Origin: Sulfuricella denitrificans skB26
Lineage (GTDB): Bacteria > Pseudomonadota > Gammaproteobacteria > Burkholderiales > Sulfuricellaceae
Assembly: GCF_000297055.2 (NCBI RefSeq)
Contig: NC_022357.1
Span: 1,488,001-1,552,000 of the forward strand
Length of the DNA: 64,000 nt
Direction of reading: 5' to 3'
Shown: positions 57,370 to 64,000 of the stretch, piece by piece
How positions within the stretch are numbered: position 1 is the first letter of the stretch
How the letters are laid out: every line of letters begins with the position of its first letter
Made by a program: the position numbers and the translations under genes
The notes under the pieces: generated by a model
What the model was told of the DNA's origin: nothing
The model's database searches: none
What the model saw: the letters and a program-made list of their open reading frames with translations, nothing else

Positions 57370-57606
57370 TTAGTTCAGATGACCATTGACGTAATCAACG
57401 GCTTGTTTGACGGTGGTGATTTTTTCCGCTTCTTCGTCAGGAATTTCGCAGTCGAACTCTTCTTCCAGTGCCATGACCAGCTCAACGGTATCCAGGGAAT
57501 CAGCGCCCAGGTCGTCGACGAAGGAGGATTCAATCTTTACTTCTGCTTCGTTCACGCCAAGTTGCTCAGCAACGATTTTTTTGACGCGTTGTTCGATATT
57601 TTCCAT
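57370..57606 (-). CDS. acpP: Acyl carrier protein
   Basis: Carries growing acyl chains on phosphopantetheine attached to Ser37 in GADSLDTVE. 78 aa, highly acidic, ends [17 protein letters not shown]-type ribosome site precedes the ATG. It lies between fabG and fabF, its conserved site. Confidence 0.98.
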   Translation of the reverse strand: MENIEQRVKKIVAEQLGVNEAEVKIESSFVDDLGADSLDTVELVMALEEEFDCEIPDEEAEKITTVKQAVDYVNGHLN

Positions 57607-57692
57607 CTAAGTACCCTCTCTTGAATCGCTATAAAAAAGCTGACGCATTTTACCAAAAATTGCCCACTTCACCAAACGGGAAGTTTGCCCAA

Positions 57693-58433
57693 TCAACTCA
57701 TGTACATGCCGCCATTGACGTGCATTGTGGTACCCGTAACATAACCTGCTTGCGGCGAAGCTAGGAACGCGACCGAAGCTGCGATATCCTGGACCGTACC
57801 AAGTCGTCCCAGCGGGATGTGGCCTAGCAGGCCATTGCGCTGCTCCTCGCTCAGGGCGCGGGTCATGTCCGTGTCGATGAAACCCGGCGCGACACAGTTT
57901 ACCGTAATATTTCGGCTGCCGACTTCGCGTGCCAGCGACTTGCTGAAGCCAATGATAGCTGCCTTGGCAGCGGCATAATTAGTCTGGCCGGCGTTCCCCA
58001 TCGCGCCTACCACCGAGGCAATGCTGATGATGCGGCCATAACGTGCCTTCATCATCGAGCGCAGAACAGCCTGGCTCAAGCGGAATACGGACTTCAGGTT
58101 GGTATCCATGATATCGTCCCACTCTTCCTCCTTCATCCGCATCAGCAGATTGTCACGGGTGATGCCGGCATTATTGACCAGAATCGAGATTTCACCGAAT
58201 TGGGCACGTATCGCTTGCAACACCTGTTCGATCTGCGCAGGATCTTTGACGTTAAGAGCCAGCCCTGCACCCTTGATGCCGGCTTGGCTCAGATAACTGC
58301 TGATATTGTCTGCGCCGGCCTGGCTGGTCGCCGTACCGACAACGGTTGCGCCCTGCTTGCCGAGTTCCAGCGCGACAGCTTGGCCAATTCCACGACTGGC
58401 GCCTGTTACCAAAGCAATTTGCCCATCCAGCAT
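57693..58433 (-). CDS. fabG: 3-Oxoacyl-ACP reductase
   Basis: NADPH-dependent short-chain reductase of fatty acid synthesis. GASRGIGQAVA (residues 11-21), NNAG (87-90), and the catalytic Ser140, Tyr153 and Lys157 (YAAAK) are visible. The 246-aa length is normal. AGGAG precedes the start by about 9 bases. Between fabD and acpP. Confidence 0.96.
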   Translation of the reverse strand: MLDGQIALVTGASRGIGQAVALELGKQGATVVGTATSQAGADNISSYLSQAGIKGAGLALNVKDPAQIEQVLQAIRAQFGEISILVNNAGITRDNLLMRMKEEEWDDIMDTNLKSVFRLSQAVLRSMMKARYGRIISIASVVGAMGNAGQTNYAAAKAAIIGFSKSLAREVGSRNITVNCVAPGFIDTDMTRALSEEQRNGLLGHIPLGRLGTVQDIAASVAFLASPQAGYVTGTTMHVNGGMYMS

Positions 58434-58449
58434 TTAACTATTCTCCTGA

Positions 58450-59379
58450 TTATTTCAATGTATCCATTGCCTGGCGCAGCGCTGCTTCATCAGACAGCAC
58501 AAATGCCTGCATGTCGCCATTAATGCGCTTGTTCAGTCCGGCCAGCACCTTCCCGGGTCCGCATTCTGCAAGCTTGACGATGCCTTGATCTGCAAAGCCT
58601 CTGACTGTTTCCACCCATCTCACCGGGCTGTACAGTTGGCGCGCCAGTGCATCCTTGATGCCAGCCTCATCGCCGTGACTTTTGACATCGGCGTTATGCA
58701 CCACCGGAATTTGCGGCGTCTTGATCGAAATAGTCAACAGGCGCTGCGTCAGTGCATCCGCCGCCGGGCGCATCAAGGCACAATGGGATGGAACGCTGAC
58801 CGGCAGCGGCAGCGCGCGTTTTGCGCCCCTTTCCTTGGCCAGAACCATGCCACGCTCAACCGCGGTTTTGTGACCAGCGATCACGACTTGGCCCGGCGAA
58901 TTGAAATTGACCGGCTCCAGCACCTCGCCTTGAGCTGCTTCGGCACAAACGGCTCGCACGGCATCGTCATCGAGCCCCAGGATCGCTGCCATGCCCCCCA
59001 CCCCTTCGGCCACCGCTTCCTGCATGGCCTGTGCGCGGAACCGTACCAGTGGCAATGCATCGGCAAATGAAAGCGCCCCGGATGCAACCAGTGCGGTGTA
59101 TTCGCCCAAGCTGTGGCCGGCCAGTGCAGTCGGTTGCGCTCCTTGCAGGGCATTCCAGGCGCGGAACACCGCCACGCCGGCAGTCAGCATCACCGGCTGG
59201 GTATTCACGGTCAGGTTGAGCTCTTCGGCGCTGCCGCCCGTGACCATGCCCCATAAATCCTGCTTGAGAATGCTCCCCGCTTCCTCAAAGGTCTCCCGCA
59301 CGATGGGAAGCCCATCGAAGCCATTCATCATGCCGACCGACTGCGAACCTTGTCCTGGAAATACGAATGCGAAACTCAT
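58450..59379 (-). CDS. fabD: Malonyl-CoA:ACP transacylase
   Basis: Loads malonyl groups onto ACP. The nucleophile Ser90 is in GHSLGEYTAL; FVFPGQGSQSVGM opens the protein and VPSHCALMRPA contains the catalytic His. 309 aa, normal. It is 13 bases after fabH and 16 before fabG. Confidence 0.96.
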   Translation of the reverse strand: MSFAFVFPGQGSQSVGMMNGFDGLPIVRETFEEAGSILKQDLWGMVTGGSAEELNLTVNTQPVMLTAGVAVFRAWNALQGAQPTALAGHSLGEYTALVASGALSFADALPLVRFRAQAMQEAVAEGVGGMAAILGLDDDAVRAVCAEAAQGEVLEPVNFNSPGQVVIAGHKTAVERGMVLAKERGAKRALPLPVSVPSHCALMRPAADALTQRLLTISIKTPQIPVVHNADVKSHGDEAGIKDALARQLYSPVRWVETVRGFADQGIVKLAECGPGKVLAGLNKRINGDMQAFVLSDEAALRQAMDTLK

Positions 59380-59392
59380 GTTTTTAACTTTC

Positions 59393-60352
59393 TTACCAAG
59401 TTACTAGCGCAGAACCCCAGGTGAAACCGCCACCCACGCCTTCCATCAGTATGGTGTCGCCGAGCTTGATCCGGCCATCCCGAACCGCGACATCAAGCGC
59501 CAAGGGAATCGAAGCCGCCGAGGTGTTGCCATGTTTGTCGACTGTGACCACGACATTATCCATGCTCATGCCCAATTTCTTGGCAGTGGCCTGGATAATG
59601 CGAATATTGGCCTGATGCGGTACCAGCCAGGTGATGTCCGACTTCTGCATGCCATTGGCTGCGAGGGTCTCCTCAACGATGGAGTCCAGCACCCCGACTG
59701 CAAACTTGAACACGCCGGTGCCGTCCATTTCCACGAAGGGGTTACCTTCAGCCCTGCCGCCCGAGAGGCACGCTGGCACAGCCAATAGATGGCCATAACT
59801 GCCATCAGCATGCAGATGGGTGGAAATAATTCCAGGTTCTTCACTGGCTTTCAGGACAACCGCACCAGCGCCATCGCCGAACAGGACGCAGGTGTTGCGG
59901 TCGGTCCAGTCCATGATGCGGGAAAAAGTTTCCGCACCCACAACCAAGGCGCACTTGCTTTGCCCGCCACGAATGAACTGATCGGCCGTTGCCAGGGCGT
60001 AGACAAAACCACTGCAAACCGCCTGGATGTCGAACGCCGGGCCACCGCTCCTGATGCCCAGTTTGTCCTGGAGAATACAGGCTGTACTAGGAAACACGAC
60101 ATCAGGCGTAGTTGTGGCAACGATGATCAAGTCGATGCTTTGGGGGTCGACGCCGGCCATTTCTATGGCCCTCTGCGCCGCTTGGAAAGCCAGATCGCTG
60201 GTGGTCTGATTTTCTGCGACGATGTGGCGTTCACGAATGCCCGTGCGGGAAAAAACCCACTCGTCCGAGGTGTCGACCATCTTCGCCAGATCGTGGTTGG
60301 TCAGGATTTTTTCCGGCAGGTAGCCGCCGGTACCGATAATACGTGAATACAT
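59393..60352 (-). CDS. fabH: 3-Oxoacyl-ACP synthase III
   Basis: Starts fatty acid synthesis by condensing acetyl-CoA with malonyl-ACP. Catalytic Cys113 in [11 protein letters not shown], His in [10 protein letters not shown] and Asn in [11 protein letters not shown]. The 319-aa length is normal. Its start overlaps the last base of the plsX stop, so the two are coupled. Confidence 0.96.
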   Translation of the reverse strand: MYSRIIGTGGYLPEKILTNHDLAKMVDTSDEWVFSRTGIRERHIVAENQTTSDLAFQAAQRAIEMAGVDPQSIDLIIVATTTPDVVFPSTACILQDKLGIRSGGPAFDIQAVCSGFVYALATADQFIRGGQSKCALVVGAETFSRIMDWTDRNTCVLFGDGAGAVVLKASEEPGIISTHLHADGSYGHLLAVPACLSGGRAEGNPFVEMDGTGVFKFAVGVLDSIVEETLAANGMQKSDITWLVPHQANIRIIQATAKKLGMSMDNVVVTVDKHGNTSAASIPLALDVAVRDGRIKLGDTILMEGVGGGFTWGSALVTW

Positions 60353-61368
60353 CAGGCCTTTTCCTCGTTCAACATGGCCATTTGTTCATTAATCCGGCGC
60401 AAGACGCCGTTGCGCACTTCCTCGACCGCTCGTTCAATGGCGAACTGAAAGGCGAAACTATCTGCCGAGCCGTGGCTTTTCACCACAACCCCTCGCAATC
60501 CAAGTAGGCTTGCGCCGTTGTAACGCCGATGATCGAGGCGCTTCTTGAATGCGCTGAGAACCGGGTAGGCGATAAGGCCAGCCAAATGGGTCAGGATGTT
60601 GCGCTTGAATTCCTGGCGTAAAAAAGTCGCCAACATCTGCACCAGTCCTTCCGACGCCTTTAGCGCAACATTGCCGACAAAGCCATCGCATACCACCACG
60701 TCCGTGGTGCCTTTATAGATGTCGTTGCCTTCCACATTGCCATGGAAATTCAGATGGCTCTGACGCAATAATTCGGCGGTCTGCTTGACCACTTCGTTGC
60801 CCTTGATGTCTTCTTCGCCAATATTGAGCAGACCAACTGTGGGGGCTTCCTTGTGCTCCACAGCGGAAACCAGCATCGCGCCCATTACAGCGAACTGGAG
60901 CAGGTGGTTGGCAGTGCAATCCACATTGGCTCCAAGGTCGAGAACGTGGGTATGGCCGTTCAGCGTGGGCATCATCCCGGCAATTGCCGGTCGTTCTATC
61001 CCGGGCAGCATTTTCAGGACAAAGCGGGATATGGCCATTAACGCACCAGTGTTACCGGCGCTAACGCAAGCATTCGCCTCGCCCGTTTTTACCAGGTTGA
61101 TGGCGACACGCATGGAGGAGTCTTTTTTGTTGCGCAAGGACAGCGCGGGGGGGTCGTCCATAGTAACCACCTCGCTGGCATGATGAATGCGTAGACGAGA
61201 AGTCACAGAGACCTTGAGGGAGCGAAGCTCGGCCTCAATCACCTCGGCCAGGCCGACTAATACTATATTGACTTCAGCGTCCCGTTTCAGGTACGCCAGA
61301 GCAGCAGGGACCGTGACATGGGGTCCATGATCGCCCCCCATGGCGTCGATCGCAACAGTGATATCCAT
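60352..61368 (-). CDS. plsX: Phosphate acyltransferase PlsX
   Basis: Makes acyl-phosphate from acyl-ACP for phospholipid synthesis. Begins [24 protein letters not shown] and the [18 protein letters not shown] segment are family marks. 338 aa. It links lipid and fatty acid synthesis in the rpmF-plsX-fab operon. Confidence 0.95.
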   Translation of the reverse strand: MDITVAIDAMGGDHGPHVTVPAALAYLKRDAEVNIVLVGLAEVIEAELRSLKVSVTSRLRIHHASEVVTMDDPPALSLRNKKDSSMRVAINLVKTGEANACVSAGNTGALMAISRFVLKMLPGIERPAIAGMMPTLNGHTHVLDLGANVDCTANHLLQFAVMGAMLVSAVEHKEAPTVGLLNIGEEDIKGNEVVKQTAELLRQSHLNFHGNVEGNDIYKGTTDVVVCDGFVGNVALKASEGLVQMLATFLRQEFKRNILTHLAGLIAYPVLSAFKKRLDHRRYNGASLLGLRGVVVKSHGSADSFAFQFAIERAVEEVRNGVLRRINEQMAMLNEEKA

Positions 61369-61401
61369 TACGCTTGTTGCAAACCGCCTTTACCGTACCG
61401 A

Positions 61402-61581
61402 TTACTCGCCCTTGGCACGCGCAACCTTTTTGCCACGGTAGAAACCGCTAGGGCTGACGTGGTGACGCAGGTGAATTTCTCCGGTGGTAGGCTCCACAGC
61501 CAACGGTGGGTTGGTCAGGAAGTCGTGCGCGCGGTGCATGCCACGCTTAGAGGGGGATTTCTTGTTCTGTTGTACAGCCAT
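61402..61581 (-). CDS. rpmF: Ribosomal protein L32
   Basis: 59 aa: [20 protein letters not shown], then [20 protein letters not shown] and [11 protein letters not shown], ending ARAKGE. This is an intact L32 without the Cys-type zinc site. It lies between yceD and plsX as in most proteobacteria. It was identified by reading the minus strand directly. Confidence 0.95.
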   Translation of the reverse strand: MAVQQNKKSPSKRGMHRAHDFLTNPPLAVEPTTGEIHLRHHVSPSGFYRGKKVARAKGE

Positions 61582-61589
61582 GATAACTC

Positions 61590-62105
61590 CTAATTTTTTC
61601 TCAAATCTTTCGTTTTCAGCGCGGCCAGAGCACTGAAAGCATTTTGTTTATCGGTTTTCGCCTGGCCAAAATCATCGCCCGTCTTACAGTCTCCCGACGC
61701 GTGCGTAGGCACCATCGGCAAGCCCAGCAACACTTCATCTTCAACCAACGCCAGCACATCCATATTCGGATCCACCTTTATAGCATCAGTTAATTCATCC
61801 TCGTTCACCAGTGCTGGAAAAACCTGTTCATCCTCGATTAATTCCAGTTCGGAATCGAGGTCCACAGGAAAAGCCAGAGTTCCAAGGCAACGCTGGCACC
61901 TAAGTTGCAGCATGCCCTTGACGGCGCAAACCAGAAAAAGCTTATCGTTCTCGCCGCGCTTGCCGGTCAGGGTGTACTCCAGCGTACCGCTACTGGAAAA
62001 CAGTAAATCCTGCAGCCGACTCAAATTTGCGACCGCGACGCTACCGCTTAACGATTCGCCGTTGAGCGCAAACTCGATGCTGTTGATGACGACCTGTTCA
62101 GGCAT
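61590..62105 (-). CDS. yceD: YceD/DUF177 family protein (23S rRNA accumulation)
   Basis: 171 aa, with the family zinc-like CxxC in [19 protein letters not shown] and the acidic LIEDEQVFP segment, followed by [18 protein letters not shown]. YceD is linked to rRNA accumulation in E. coli; its molecular role is not fully known. It is 8 bases before rpmF, the conserved order, and begins the minus-strand operon. Confidence 0.92.
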   Translation of the reverse strand: MPEQVVINSIEFALNGESLSGSVAVANLSRLQDLLFSSSGTLEYTLTGKRGENDKLFLVCAVKGMLQLRCQRCLGTLAFPVDLDSELELIEDEQVFPALVNEDELTDAIKVDPNMDVLALVEDEVLLGLPMVPTHASGDCKTGDDFGQAKTDKQNAFSALAALKTKDLRKN

Positions 62106-62217
62106 AAGGCGCGCATGATATAATTTTTAAGATTGGCTGTCAAAAAACAAGCTCCAAGAGCAATCCAAAATAGCGATCCTAGAAACTTGATGTTTTGATA
62201 ATTTAACGGGTTCCCGC

Positions 62218-63636
62218 GTGATCAAGAAAATTCTTATTGCCAATCGTGGTGAAATCGCGGTCCGTATTGTACGCGCTTGCTCCGAAATGGGGATTAAATC
62301 CGTCGCCATCTATACGGATGCCGACCGACATGCCCTGCACGTCAAGAAGGCCGATGAATCATACAATATCGGCTCCGACCCGGTCATTGGCTACCTGAAT
62401 GCACATAATATAGTCAATCTCGCTGTTGCGGCAGGTTGCGATGCGCTTCATCCCGGCTACGGCTTCCTTTCGGAAAATCCGGTTTTGGCAGAAATCTGCG
62501 CCAAGAGAGGCATCAAGTTCATCGGACCATCTCCAAAAGTAATCCACCGCATGGGCGACAAGATTCAGGCTCGGCAGGCAATGATCGATGCAGGCGTACC
62601 AGTAATTCCAGGCAGCGAAGGCAACTTGGCCAACGTCAAACAAGCAATTGAACTGGCCACCGGAATTGGCTACCCCGTCATGCTGAAAGCCACCAACGGC
62701 GGTGGTGGGCGTGGTATCCGCCGCTGCAACAGCGAAGAAGAACTGGTCAAGAATTATGACCGCGTTGTTTCCGAAGCCACCAAGGCATTCGGCAAGCCTG
62801 AGCTATTCATGGAAAAATGCGTGGTCAACCCGCGCCACATTGAAGTCCAGGTCATCGGAGACAGCTTCGGTAGCGTGATCCATCTGTTCGAACGCGATTG
62901 TTCGATCCAGCGCCGCAATCAGAAGTTGATCGAAATCGCGCCTTCCCCGCAACTGACCCGCGCCCAACGCGACTACATCGGCAAGATCGCTGTGCAGGCA
63001 GCCAGAACAGTCGGCTACGAAAACGCGGGTACGGTGGAGTTTCTGCTCGACCAGGACAATCAGTTCTACTTTATGGAAATGAATACCCGCCTGCAGGTAG
63101 AACACACTGTAACCGAAACCATTACCGGCATCGACATTGTCCAGGAGCAGATCCGTATCGCCAGTGGTCTGCCTCTGCAGTACAAGCAGGAAGACGTGAA
63201 TTATCGTGGCTTCGCCATGGAATTCCGCATCAATGCGGAAGATCCGAAAAACGATTTTCTCCCTAGCTTCGGCCGCATCACCCGCTACTATGCTCCCGGC
63301 GGTCCCGGCGTACGCACCGATGCAGCTATGTATACCGGCTACGTGATCCCGCCCTATTATGATTCGATGTGCGCCAAGCTTACGGTCTGGGCGCTGACTT
63401 GGGAAGGCGTAGTCGAACGTGGGAAACGCGCCCTGAACGACATGGTGGTTTATGGTGTTAAAACCACCATTCCTTATTACCAGCAGATTTTGCAGCATCC
63501 GGATTTTCGTAGCGGCAAGTTCGACACCAGCTTCGTCGAAGCTCACCCTGAACTGACCAATTACACGGTGCGACTGCCCAAGGAACAGCTTGCGGCAGCC
63601 ATTTCGGCAGCAATCGCGGCCCATGTGGGACTTTGA
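62218..63636 (+). CDS. pycA: Pyruvate carboxylase subunit A (biotin carboxylase)
   Basis: ATP-grasp enzyme carboxylating biotin. LIANRGEIAVRI at the start, GGGGRGIRR (ATP-loop, about residues 161-169), MEMNTRLQVEHTVTE near residue 290 and EFRINAEDP are visible. 472 aa, starting with GTG. AccC is the closest alternative by sequence, but here it is followed by an oxaloacetate-decarboxylase-type carboxyltransferase gene, not accB, which points to the two-subunit pyruvate carboxylase. Confidence 0.85.
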   Translation: MIKKILIANRGEIAVRIVRACSEMGIKSVAIYTDADRHALHVKKADESYNIGSDPVIGYLNAHNIVNLAVAAGCDALHPGYGFLSENPVLAEICAKRGIKFIGPSPKVIHRMGDKIQARQAMIDAGVPVIPGSEGNLANVKQAIELATGIGYPVMLKATNGGGGRGIRRCNSEEELVKNYDRVVSEATKAFGKPELFMEKCVVNPRHIEVQVIGDSFGSVIHLFERDCSIQRRNQKLIEIAPSPQLTRAQRDYIGKIAVQAARTVGYENAGTVEFLLDQDNQFYFMEMNTRLQVEHTVTETITGIDIVQEQIRIASGLPLQYKQEDVNYRGFAMEFRINAEDPKNDFLPSFGRITRYYAPGGPGVRTDAAMYTGYVIPPYYDSMCAKLTVWALTWEGVVERGKRALNDMVVYGVKTTIPYYQQILQHPDFRSGKFDTSFVEAHPELTNYTVRLPKEQLAAAISAAIAAHVGL

Positions 63637-63670
63637 TTTCAACTTTTGATTTGTAACTCTAGGATAAAGC

Positions 63671-64000
63671 ATGGCTAAAGTTTTCATCAGCGATCTGGTA
63701 CTGCGCGACGGGCATCAATCCCTGATTGCGACCCGCATGCGCACTGAAGATATGCTGCCGATCTGTGCCAGGTTGGACAGTGTGGGTTTCTGGTCACTGG
63801 AAGCTTGGGGTGGCGCGACATTCGACGCCTGCGTACGTTTTCTGCGCGAAGATCCGTGGGATCGCCTGAAGAAACTGCGAAAGGCACTACCCAATACCCG
63901 AATCCAGATGCTGCTTCGCGGCCAGAATCTGCTCGGCTACCGCAATTATTCAGATGACGTGGTGCGCGCCTTCGTAAAAAAATCGGCCGACAACGGTGTG
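63671..64000 (+). CDS. pycB: Pyruvate carboxylase subunit B / oxaloacetate decarboxylase alpha, N-terminal part
   Basis: The frame begins ATG at 63671 and runs off the window end, so only the first 110 residues are seen. [20 protein letters not shown] and [24 protein letters not shown] are the metal- and substrate-binding start of the HMGL-like carboxyltransferase domain. It lies 34 bases after the biotin carboxylase gene. PycB and OadA cannot be separated from this fragment; the pairing favours PycB, making oxaloacetate for the TCA and methylcitrate cycles. Confidence 0.82.
   Translation, partial: MAKVFISDLVLRDGHQSLIATRMRTEDMLPICARLDSVGFWSLEAWGGATFDACVRFLREDPWDRLKKLRKALPNTRIQMLLRGQNLLGYRNYSDDVVRAFVKKSADNGV

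Overview
This looks like a chromosomal segment of a betaproteobacterium, probably from the Nitrosomonadales/Sulfuricella side of the class. The evidence is moderately GC-rich housekeeping DNA, gene orders typical of that class (trpS-lon-scpAB-rluB; ffs-dnaX-ybaB-recR; yceD-rpmF-plsX-fabHDG-acpP-fabF-pabBC-mltG-tmk-holB-pilZ-tatD), PEP-CTERM secreted proteins, and palindromic repeats in gene junctions. No plasmid, prophage, CRISPR array or intact insertion sequence was found. The exact genus is not determinable by eye.

Layout. 1-6.7 kb: end of an M50 protease, trpS, lon, scpA, scpB, rluB. 6.8-8.7 kb: two paralogous PEP-CTERM-type secreted proteins on the minus strand. 9.1-13.5 kb: prmB-dapE-arsC-like operon, an M18 aminopeptidase and a broken BCAM0308-like gene. 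13.5-34 kb: a central-carbon block. It holds prpD, prpC and prpB, a divergent GntR regulator, malic enzyme, sdhCDAB-sdhE, gltA, sucA-sucB-lpdA, zapE, an AcuI-type acryloyl-CoA reductase and prpE. Together these cover propionate activation, the 2-methylcitrate cycle and much of the oxidative TCA cycle. 34-38.6 kb: an HDOD-REC-GGDEF signalling protein, an RlmK-like methyltransferase and an RhlE-type helicase. 38.6-44.9 kb: tRNA-Ser, 4.5S RNA, dnaX, ybaB, recR and a four-gene MCE lipid transporter. 45-50 kb: a more AT-rich, loosely packed stretch with an orphan LuxR-type regulator, a CBS/HPP pair, an unknown ORF, an IS3-type transposase remnant, HU, a small membrane protein and an ankyrin protein. 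50-62 kb: the long minus-strand cell-envelope/fatty-acid/replication block. 62.2 kb to the end: a two-subunit pyruvate carboxylase, cut by the window edge.

The most unusual signal is a set of palindromic repeats that sit directly against stop codons in the central-carbon block. In two places they appear to have been taken into proteins: as the N-terminal extension of SdhE and as part of the interdomain linker of SucB. A perfect 16-bp palindrome between prpB and the GntR gene is a good operator candidate. No wholly new defence or biosynthetic system was recognised.
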